Source of the DNA: CAIXRL01 sp964619155
GTDB lineage: Bacteria; Eisenbacteria; RBG-16-71-46
Direction: 5' to 3'
Length of the DNA: 7,853 bases
Assembly: GCA_964619155.1 (NCBI GenBank)
Contig: CAZUEM010000161.1
Span: forward strand, 1 to 7,853
Part shown: positions 1 to 6,730 of the stretch, one piece after another
Layout: every line of letters begins with the position of its first letter
Numbering within the stretch: position 1 is the first letter of the stretch
Notes under the pieces: model-generated
The model's input: the letters and a program-made list of their open reading frames with translations, nothing else
Database searches by the model: none
Told to the model about the DNA's origin: nothing
Position numbers and translations under genes: made by a program

Positions 1-1184
1 CGCTCGCGCTCGCGCTGCTCGCCGCGCCGCCCGCGGGCGGGGCGCGTCCGGCCGCCGCGCAGGGCGCGCTGTCGGCGATCGAGTCCGACCTCGACCAGAT
101 CACGCGCCGCGCCCGGCCCTCGCTGCTCACGATCGTCGCGCAGCGCCCGGCCGAGCCGGGCGCCGCGGGGGCGCCGGGAGCGCCGGCGCGCCGGATGCAC
201 AGCCGCGTCGGCTCGGGCGTGGCGGTCGGCGCCGGCGAGATCCTCACGACGGTGAGCGTCGTGCTCGGCGCCGAGCACGTGATCGTGCTGACCGCGAACG
301 GCCTGCAGGCCGAGGCCACGATCGCGGGCATCGACCCGATCCGGAACATCGCGCTGCTGCGCGTGAACGGCCTGCAGCTCCCGCCGCTGCGGCTGGCGGC
401 GAAGCCCGCCAACCTCGGGGACTGGGTGATCGTGCTCGGCAGCTCGTACCGCGGCGCGCCGACCCAGTCCGTGGGCAACATCGCGTTCCGTTACCGCGAG
501 CCCGCCGGCGGCCTGCTGCAGCTGACGAACGAGGTCTACCCGGGCAACAGCGGCGGCGCGGCCGTCAACTCGCGCGGCGAGCTGCTCGGTCTCGTGCAGG
601 GCGAGCTCGGCTCGCCCGAGGCGCCGGGCCGGCGCGAGCGCAACGAGCGCCGCCCGGGCGGCATGAGCCTCGTCATCCCGGCCGAGGACTTCCGCGAGCC
701 GCTCGAGGCGCTGCGCCGCGAAGGGCGCGTGCACCTCGGCTACCTCGGCGTCTCGACGCGCGGCGCCTACGTGGACAGCGACACCGAACCGGGCCTGCGC
801 GTGCCGATCGGCGCGATCGTCGAGGCGGTCCAGCCCGGCGGGCCCGCCGAGAAGGCGGGGCTCGTGCGCGGCGACCTCATCGTCGCGTTCCAGGACCAGC
901 GCGTGGAGTACCCCGAGCAGCTCGCGCGCTGGGTGGCGGCCACGAAGCCCGGCACGGTGGTGAAGCTGGTGTGGGCGCACGACGAGATGCAGCGCGTCGG
1001 CAGCGTCGCGCTCGCCGGCTCGCCGACCGCGATCCCGAGCTGGATGGAGCTGCAGGTCGGGGGCGCCACGGCGGTGAAGCCCGCGGCCGCCGACACGCGC
1101 CGCATCGAGGAGATCCGGGGCGAGCTGCGCCGCCTGAACTCCGAGCTCGGGCGGCTGCGGCAGGCGCAGGACTCGACGCGCTGA
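1..1184 (+). CDS. HtrA/Deg-like trypsin-fold PDZ protein, probable pseudoprotease (5' partial)
   Basis: Secreted or periplasmic serine-protease-fold protein of the HtrA/Deg family, cut by the left edge. The frame is open from base 3 to the TGA at 1182-1184. The first visible codons (about 3-60) read as the end of a signal peptide (LALALLAAPPAGG, then an AAA-Q cleavage-like site), so the true start lies left of the window. The ATG at 195 is not the start, because the preceding DLDQITRRARPSLLTIVAQ (about 90-149) is typical of the HtrA N-terminal strand. The protease core runs from about 195 to 700. The Ser motif YPGNSGG is intact (Ser codon 549-551). The catalytic His position reads LTTVSVV (Ser at 255-257 where TNNHVV-type motifs have His), and the Asp position reads DPIRNIALL (Asn at 345-347). 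One PDZ domain follows (about 738-1010, YLGV carboxylate loop), then a short charged helix (1100-1175). Loss of two triad residues suggests a binding or chaperone role rather than proteolysis; this is inference. Confidence 0.9.
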   Translation, partial: LALALLAAPPAGGARPAAAQGALSAIESDLDQITRRARPSLLTIVAQRPAEPGAAGAPGAPARRMHSRVGSGVAVGAGEILTTVSVVLGAEHVIVLTANGLQAEATIAGIDPIRNIALLRVNGLQLPPLRLAAKPANLGDWVIVLGSSYRGAPTQSVGNIAFRYREPAGGLLQLTNEVYPGNSGGAAVNSRGELLGLVQGELGSPEAPGRRERNERRPGGMSLVIPAEDFREPLEALRREGRVHLGYLGVSTRGAYVDSDTEPGLRVPIGAIVEAVQPGGPAEKAGLVRGDLIVAFQDQRVEYPEQLARWVAATKPGTVVKLVWAHDEMQRVGSVALAGSPTAIPSWMELQVGGATAVKPAAADTRRIEEIRGELRRLNSELGRLRQAQDSTR

Positions 1185-1201
1185 AGGGCGCCCTGTAGTT
1201 T
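1172..1201 (+). promoter_or_regulatory. possible promoter for near-leaderless aroB
   Basis: A TAGTTT hexamer at 1196-1201 fits the TAnnnT form of a -10 element, and CTCGAC at 1172-1177 is a weak -35 candidate 18 bases upstream. The T-run at 1199-1202 stands out in otherwise GC-saturated DNA. The -10 ends 8 bases before the aroB ATG (1210), so transcription would start at or just before the ATG. aroB also lacks a Shine-Dalgarno at normal spacing (the GAAGGG at 1183-1188 is 21 bases away). Only short matches support this call. Confidence 0.22.
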
Positions 1202-1209
1202 TCGCGCCC

Positions 1210-2313
1210 ATGGCGGACCTGCGGCTCTCGTATCCCGGGGCGAACGCCCGCTCGCGCGTGCGCGTCGCGCGCGGCGCACTCGCCGGGCTCGGCGCGTTCG
1301 TGCGCGCGACGACGGGCGCGGGATCGGTCGCGGTCGTCACCGACCGGCGCGTGGACTCGCTGTGGGGCGGCGCGGCGCGCGCGGCGCTGCGCCGGGCCGG
1401 CGTCGCGCACGTCACGCTGCGCGTCCCGGGCGGCGAGCGCGCGAAGCGCCCGGCGGAGCTCGAGCGGCTCTGGGACGGCTTCGCCGCGGCGGGCCTTTCG
1501 CGCGCGGACGCGGTCGTGGCGCTCGGCGGCGGCTCGGTCGGCGACCTCGCCGGGTTCGCGGCGGCCACCTGGCTGCGCGGCGTCGCGTGGGTGTGCGTGC
1601 CCACGACGCTGCTCGCGCAGGTGGACAGCAGCGTCGGCGGCAAGACCGCCGTGGACACGCCGGCCGGCAAGAACCTCGCGGGCGCCTTCCACCAGCCCTC
1701 CGGGGTGCTCGCCGACCCCGGCGTGCTCGCGACGCTGCCGGCGCGGCACGTCCGCGCCGGGCTCGCCGAGGTGCTCAAGACGGGGTTCGCGACCGACGCG
1801 GCGCTCTTCCGCTGGTGCGAGCGCCACGCCGACGCGCTCGCCGCGGCGGAGCCGCGGGCGCTCGAGGGCGCGGTCGCGCGCGCGGTGCGCGCGAAGGCGC
1901 GCGTCGTGCTCGCCGACGAGCGCGAGCGCGAGGGCGGCGGGCGCACGGCGCTCAACTTCGGGCACACGCTCGGGCACGCGATCGAGTCCGCGCTCGGCTA
2001 CCGCGGGCTGCTGCACGGCGAGGCGGTCGCGATCGGCATGCGCGCCGCGGCCGAACTGAGCGTCGCCGCGGCCGGGCTGGCGGCCGGCGAGCGCGTGCGG
2101 CTCGAGGCGATGCTCGATCACGTCGGCCTGCCGGTGCGCATGCCGGCGCTGCCGCTCGCGGCGTTGCGCGCGGCGATGACGCGCGACAAGAAGCGCCGCG
2201 GCGCCGAAGTGCGCTGGGTGTTGACGCCCCGTATGGGCGATGCTAGCGTGCCCCGCGCTGTTCCGTATCCGCTCGTGCGTGCCGCGCTGCTGCACGCCGG
2301 AGCGCGCGGTTGA
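1210..2313 (+). CDS. aroB: 3-dehydroquinate synthase
   Basis: Cytoplasmic, NAD- and metal-dependent enzyme converting DAHP to 3-dehydroquinate, step 2 of the shikimate pathway to aromatic amino acids. At 367 aa it has normal family length. Signatures seen: a Gly-rich nucleotide-binding segment ALGGGSVGDLAGFAAATWLR (residues 104-123), PTTLLAQVDSSVGGKTAVD (131-149), GKNLAGAFHQP (153-163), the metal ligand Glu187 in GLAEVLK, and NFGHTLGHAIE (249-259) plus LHGEAVAIGM (268-277), which supply His252 and His269; His256 matches the second His of the GHxxGH motif. DKKRRG (326-331) is the usual C-terminal basic motif. No residue appears to be missing. The ATG lies 25 bases after the upstream stop and has no well-spaced Shine-Dalgarno. 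aroQ, the next enzyme of the pathway, follows after 22 bases, which supports a shared transcript. The last ~30 codons use less preferred codons and contain a possible promoter. Confidence 0.98.
   Translation: MADLRLSYPGANARSRVRVARGALAGLGAFVRATTGAGSVAVVTDRRVDSLWGGAARAALRRAGVAHVTLRVPGGERAKRPAELERLWDGFAAAGLSRADAVVALGGGSVGDLAGFAAATWLRGVAWVCVPTTLLAQVDSSVGGKTAVDTPAGKNLAGAFHQPSGVLADPGVLATLPARHVRAGLAEVLKTGFATDAALFRWCERHADALAAAEPRALEGAVARAVRAKARVVLADEREREGGGRTALNFGHTLGHAIESALGYRGLLHGEAVAIGMRAAAELSVAAAGLAAGERVRLEAMLDHVGLPVRMPALPLAALRAAMTRDKKRRGAEVRWVLTPRMGDASVPRAVPYPLVRAALLHAGARG
2221..2249 (+). promoter_or_regulatory. possible internal promoter upstream of aroQ
   Basis: TTGACG at 2221-2226 matches five of six bases of the sigma70-type -35 consensus TTGACA. 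After a 17-base spacer comes TAGCGT (2244-2249), which has the three most conserved -10 positions (T1, A2, T6). TG at 2241-2242 lies one base upstream, giving an extended -10. Transcription would start near 2256, about 80 bases before the aroQ ATG. The element sits inside the aroB coding region, where the codons (TTG, GTA, GCT, CGT) depart from the C/G-ending habit of the rest of the gene. This would give aroQ-accB and downstream genes a promoter independent of aroB. Confidence 0.4.
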
Positions 2314-2335
2314 CGCACGTTTCCGGTGAGCCTCG

Positions 2336-2782
2336 ATGCGCATCCTGATCCTGCACGGACCCAACCTGCACGCGCTCGGCACCCGCGAGCCGGAGATCTA
2401 CGGCCGCGTCACCCTCGCGGACATCGACGCGCGGCTCGAGGCGCTCGGACGTGAGCTCGGCTGCGAGGTCGAGTCGCAGCAGAGTGACCACGAGGGCGTG
2501 CTGATCGACGCGCTGTACCGGGCCCGCGGTCGCGTTCACGGTGTCGTGCTCAACCCCGGCGGCCTGACCCACACGAGCGTCGCGCTCCGCGACGCCGTCA
2601 GGGGCGCCGCGCTCCCGACGGTCGAGGTGCACGTGTCCAATCCGCATTCGCGGGAACCCTTCCGCCACTCGTCGCTGATCTCCGGCGCGGCGTTCGCCGT
2701 CGTCCAGGGGTTCGGCACCGACAGCTACGAGCTCGCGCTGCGCGGGCTCGCCGCCCGGCTCGGCCGTGAAGCGCGCGCGTAG
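2336..2782 (+). CDS. aroQ: type II 3-dehydroquinate dehydratase
   Basis: Dehydrates 3-dehydroquinate to 3-dehydroshikimate, step 3 of the shikimate pathway, directly after the AroB reaction. Its 148 aa length is standard for the small type II enzyme, which forms dodecamers. The catalytic set is complete: ILHGPNLHALGTREPEIYG (residues 5-23) gives Asn10, Arg17 and the catalytic base Tyr22; NPGGLTHTSVALRDA (73-87) gives Asn73; VEVHVSNP (96-103) gives Glu97 and the general acid His99; REPFRHSS (106-113) gives Arg110. The region ESQQSDHEG (46-54) is also typical. The ATG start is supported by GGTGAG at 2325-2330, 5 bases upstream. The 3' end overlaps the start of accB by 17 bases. The class I dehydroquinase (AroD) is unrelated and excluded. 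Confidence 0.98.
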   Translation: MRILILHGPNLHALGTREPEIYGRVTLADIDARLEALGRELGCEVESQQSDHEGVLIDALYRARGRVHGVVLNPGGLTHTSVALRDAVRGAALPTVEVHVSNPHSREPFRHSSLISGAAFAVVQGFGTDSYELALRGLAARLGREARA

Positions 2783-3320
2783 CGGCGGCGCCGCCGCGAA
2801 GGCGGCCGGAGCGAAGGCGGGCGGGCCGAAGGGCGCGCCCGCGCCGTCGGCGGCCGGCTTCGAACTGTCCGAGCTGAAGGCGCTGATCCGGCTCGTGCAG
2901 CGCACGGGCATCGGCGAACTCGAGGTCGCCTCGGGCGGCCGATCGGTGCGCATCTCCGCCACGGCCTCGACCGCGATGGTGCCGGCCGCCTTCGCCGCGC
3001 CGGCGCCCGCGCCGCAGCCGGCCGCGCCGGCGCCCGCCGCGGCGCCCGAGGGGCCCGCGGCCGCCGCGCCGGCCTCCCACCTCAAGGCCATCACCTCGCC
3101 GATGGTGGGCACGTTCTACCGCGCGCCGGCGCCGGACGCCGACCCGTTCGTCGAGACCGGGGACAGCGTCGAGCCCGGGCAGACGGTGTGCATCATCGAG
3201 GCGATGAAGCTCATGAACGAGATCGAGGCCGAGTTCCGGGGCCGCGTGGTGCAGGTGCTCGTCGAGAACGCGCAGCCGGTCGAGTTCGGGCAGAAGCTCT
3301 TCCTGGTCGAGCCGGTCTGA
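2766..3320 (+). CDS. accB: biotin carboxyl carrier protein of acetyl-CoA carboxylase
   Basis: Carries biotin between the carboxylase (AccC) and carboxyltransferase (AccA/AccD) parts of acetyl-CoA carboxylase, which makes malonyl-CoA for fatty acid synthesis. The 184 aa protein has, in order: a basic Ala/Gly/Lys N-terminus (1-30), the family's N-terminal helix region FELSELKALIRLVQRTGIGE (32-51), an Ala/Pro-rich flexible linker (about 72-104), and the biotinyl domain (106-184). The biotinylation motif EAMKLMNE puts the modified lysine at Lys148. The extra thumb loop seen in true AccB is present after SPMVGTFYRAP (111-121). The start is GTG at 2766, inside the end of aroQ. No Shine-Dalgarno is visible, so translation may be coupled to aroQ termination 17 bases downstream. 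No usable ATG occurs before residue 71, which lies past the conserved N-terminal region. Its partner accC is not adjacent: a pilus ATPase gene lies between them. Confidence 0.96.
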   Translation: MKRARSGGAAAKAAGAKAGGPKGAPAPSAAGFELSELKALIRLVQRTGIGELEVASGGRSVRISATASTAMVPAAFAAPAPAPQPAAPAPAAAPEGPAAAAPASHLKAITSPMVGTFYRAPAPDADPFVETGDSVEPGQTVCIIEAMKLMNEIEAEFRGRVVQVLVENAQPVEFGQKLFLVEPV

Positions 3321-3338
3321 CGCAGCGCAGGGAACGCG

Positions 3339-3358
3339 CGCCGGGCGTCCTCCCGGCG
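3339..3358 (+). other. small GC hairpin between accB and the pilus ATPase gene
   Basis: CGCCGGG (3339-3345) pairs perfectly with CCCGGCG (3352-3358) around a 6-base loop. It lies in the 52-base accB-pilT gap, just before the G-rich ribosome-binding region of the ATPase gene (3364-3368). There is no T-tract, so it is not a standard intrinsic terminator. It could act as an mRNA stability or attenuation element, but chance hairpins are frequent at this GC content. Confidence 0.25.
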
Positions 3359-3372
3359 GGGACGGGGGCGAC

Positions 3373-4560
3373 ATGAACATCCGCACGGTGCTCGAAAAGA
3401 TGATCGCGGCGCGCGCCAGCGACCTCCACCTGAAGGCCGGCACGCCGCCCGTGGTGCGCGTGGACGGCGTGCTCTACACGCTCGACGAGCCCGCGCCCTC
3501 GGCGCAGGACCTGCGCGAGGTGGCGAACCAGCTCCTGAACGAGGAGCAGCGCGCCCACTTCTCGACCCACAGCGAGATCGACTTCGCGTTCGGCGTCTCG
3601 GGCCTCGCGCGCTTCCGCGCCAACATCTTCATGCAGCGCGGCACCGCGGCGCTGGCGCTGCGGCACGTGCCCGTCGAGGTGCCGTCGCTCGACGACCTCG
3701 GCCTGCCGCCGGTCGTGCGCGACCTGGCGTTCTCGCCGCGCGGTCTCATCCTGGTGACGGGCCGCACCGGCTCGGGCAAGTCCACGACGCTCGCGGCGAT
3801 GATCGACACGATCAACCGCACGACGACGCGCAACGTGATCACGGTCGAGGACCCGATCGAGTTCCTCCACCGCGACCGCCTGTCGTTCATCCACCAGCGC
3901 GAGGTCGGGCTCGACACCCAGTCGTTCCACGACGGCCTGCGCTACGTGCTGCGCCAGGACCCGGACATCATCCTGGTCGGCGAGATCCGCAGCCTCGAGA
4001 CCATGAGCACCGCGCTGATGGCCGCCGACACGGGCCACCTCGTCATGTCCACGCTGCACACCACCGACGTCGTGCAGAGCCTGCAGCGCATCATCTCGTT
4101 CTACCCGCCGCACCAGCACGACGAGATCCGCATGTCGCTGGCGTCGAACCTGCGCGCCGTGATCTCGCAGCGCCTGATCCCGAGGCGCGACGGCGCCGGC
4201 CGCGTGCCGGCGTGCGAGGTCATGGTGAGCACGCCCACGATCCGCGAGTACATCCTCAACCCGGACAAGATCCCGCTCATCCACACCATCGTGGCCGAGG
4301 GGGTGACGCAGTACGGCATGCAGACCTTCGACCAGTCGGTGCTGGCCCTGCTGCGCGAGGGGCTCATCACCGAGGAGGAGGCGCTCCGGAACTGCAACAA
4401 CCCGAACGAGCTCAGCCTCAAGCTGAAGGGGATCTCGGCGACCAGCGACCGCATGTGGCAGCCGGTGTCGTCGGGCCAGGAGCGCCCCGAGGACGCCGGC
4501 GCCCCCGGCGGCGCGGGCGGCGGCAAGTCCGCCTCGTCCGAGTGGATGAGCCGCGAATAG
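3373..4560 (+). CDS. pilT: type IV pilus retraction ATPase, PilT/PilU family
   Basis: Cytoplasmic hexameric secretion-type ATPase that powers type IV pilus depolymerisation (twitching). The 395 aa start with ASDLHLKAGTPPVVRVDG (residues 15-32), the family's N-terminal PAS-like region. The RecA-like core has Walker A GRTGSGKS (130-137), the Asp box VITVEDPIEF (155-164), Walker B DPDIILVGEIR (196-206) with catalytic Glu204, and the His box GHLVMSTLHTTD (221-232). Residue 207 is Ser in EIRSLET, where family members usually have Asp. The C-terminal part, NLRAVISQRLIP (259-270), YGMQTFDQSVLALL (314-327) and EEEALRNCNNPNEL (334-347), resembles PilU at least as much as PilT, so the subtype is open. 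A Gly/Ser-rich hydrophilic tail (364-395) follows. The assembly ATPase PilB/GspE is unlikely, since its long N-terminal domain and zinc-binding Cys motif are absent. It starts at ATG after a G-run (3364-3368), and accC follows after 25 bases. No other pilus gene is visible in the window. Confidence 0.93.
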   Translation: MNIRTVLEKMIAARASDLHLKAGTPPVVRVDGVLYTLDEPAPSAQDLREVANQLLNEEQRAHFSTHSEIDFAFGVSGLARFRANIFMQRGTAALALRHVPVEVPSLDDLGLPPVVRDLAFSPRGLILVTGRTGSGKSTTLAAMIDTINRTTTRNVITVEDPIEFLHRDRLSFIHQREVGLDTQSFHDGLRYVLRQDPDIILVGEIRSLETMSTALMAADTGHLVMSTLHTTDVVQSLQRIISFYPPHQHDEIRMSLASNLRAVISQRLIPRRDGAGRVPACEVMVSTPTIREYILNPDKIPLIHTIVAEGVTQYGMQTFDQSVLALLREGLITEEEALRNCNNPNELSLKLKGISATSDRMWQPVSSGQERPEDAGAPGGAGGGKSASSEWMSRE

Positions 4561-4585
4561 CCTCCGCCCCCGGAAAGCGCCGCCC

Positions 4586-5953
<1,368 letters not shown>

Positions 5954-5958
5954 GCGCC

Positions 5959-6708
5959 GTGCGCCCGGCGCGGGAGGTCCGCGTCGCCCTCCGGACGACG
6001 GGGCGGCCGTGGCCGGAGCGCGCCGGCGGCGGCAGTTGCATCGTCGCCGTGGACGTCCTGCGCGCCACCTCGACGCTGAGCGTCGCGCTCGCCAACGGCG
6101 CCGCGCGCATCGTGCCGCTCACCGGCACGGCCGAGGCGATCGCGCGCCGCGACGCCGAGCCCGGATCGCTCGCCTGCGGCGAGCGCGACGGTCGCATCGT
6201 GCCCGGCTTCGATCTCGGCAACTCGCCCGCCGAGTACGGCGCCGGGCGCGTGCGCGGGCGCACGCTGTGGTTCGCCTCCACGAACGGGTCGTGGGCGATG
6301 CGCCACGCCGCCGATGCGCCGGCGGGAACCTGGACGATCGGCGCGTTCGTGAACGCGACCGCGGTGCTCGAGGGCCTGGGGCGCGACCGCGACGTGCTGG
6401 TCGCCTGCGCGGGCAAGGAGGGCCGCTTCGCGCTCGAGGACGCGGCCTTCGCCGGCTGGCTCTGCGCGCGGCTCGTCGAGCGCGGCGCGCGGCTCGCGAA
6501 CGACGCGGCGCGCTTCGCGGTCACGCTCGCCCCCCGTGACGGGGCGGAGGTCCGCGCGCTCGTCGAGGGCTGCTCGCACGGGCGCTACCTTCGCTCGCTG
6601 GGCCCCGAGTACGCCCGCGACGTCGCGTTCTGCGCGACGCTCGACGCGGCCGGCGGCGCGTGGGTGCTGGACGGCGACGGGCGGCCGCGCGGGCCTCTCG
6701 CGCCCTGA
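5959..6708 (+). CDS. comB: ComB-family 2-phosphosulfolactate phosphatase
   Basis: The family is Mg-dependent and hydrolyses (2R)-phospho-3-sulfolactate to sulfolactate. In methanogens this is a step of coenzyme M synthesis; many bacteria carry homologues whose role is not established. The 249 aa length is normal. Family motifs seen in order: IVAVDVLRATSTLSVALANG (residues 28-47), CGERDGRIVPGFDLGNSPAE (73-92), FASTNGSWAM (105-114), GAFVNATAV (128-136), VACAGKEGRFALEDAAFAG (148-166), and GCSHGRYL (204-211) with DVAFCATLD (221-229). The reading frame stays open far upstream inside accC, so the start is a judgement: GTG at 5959 gives the normal N-terminal length, but no good Shine-Dalgarno is visible, which suggests coupling to accC. 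No other coenzyme M gene (comA, comC) is in the window, so the substrate in this organism is uncertain. Confidence 0.9.
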   Translation: MRPAREVRVALRTTGRPWPERAGGGSCIVAVDVLRATSTLSVALANGAARIVPLTGTAEAIARRDAEPGSLACGERDGRIVPGFDLGNSPAEYGAGRVRGRTLWFASTNGSWAMRHAADAPAGTWTIGAFVNATAVLEGLGRDRDVLVACAGKEGRFALEDAAFAGWLCARLVERGARLANDAARFAVTLAPRDGAEVRALVEGCSHGRYLRSLGPEYARDVAFCATLDAAGGAWVLDGDGRPRGPLAP

Positions 6709-6713
6709 AGCGC

Positions 6714-6730
6714 GCTCAGCGGCGCTGGGC
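6714..6730 (+). terminator. possible weak terminator hairpin between convergent genes
   Basis: GCTCAGC (6714-6720) and GCTGGGC (6724-6730) can pair over seven positions, including one U-G wobble, around a 3-base loop in the + strand RNA. It begins 6 bases after the comB stop and overlaps the 3' end of the - strand permease gene. On the - strand the wobble becomes an A-C mismatch, so it would favour + strand transcripts. No T-tract follows, so any termination would be factor-dependent or inefficient. Confidence 0.2.

Noticed and set aside
1..25. Tandem GCTCGC-like repeat at the left edge
   Set aside because: It is explained by Leu/Ala codons of a signal peptide in GC-rich DNA.
195..197. ATG as the start of the HtrA-like gene
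   Set aside because: The same frame is open upstream to base 3 and encodes signal-peptide-like sequence and the conserved N-terminal strand of the family, so the gene begins outside the window.
1185..1194. Perfect palindrome AGGGCGCCCT followed by a T-run, terminator-like, before aroB
   Set aside because: After leaving a 4-base loop only 3 base pairs remain, too weak for an intrinsic terminator; the T-run fits better as part of a possible -10 element.
877..2382. 501-codon open frame on the - strand opposite aroB
   Set aside because: Composition is Arg/Ala/His-rich with no recognisable domain, as expected for the antisense of GC-rich coding DNA; aroB on the + strand is unambiguous.
2990..3075. 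GC-rich low-complexity repeat of GCGCCGGCGCCC-type units
   Set aside because: It encodes the Ala/Pro linker expected between the two parts of the biotin carrier protein, so it needs no separate explanation.
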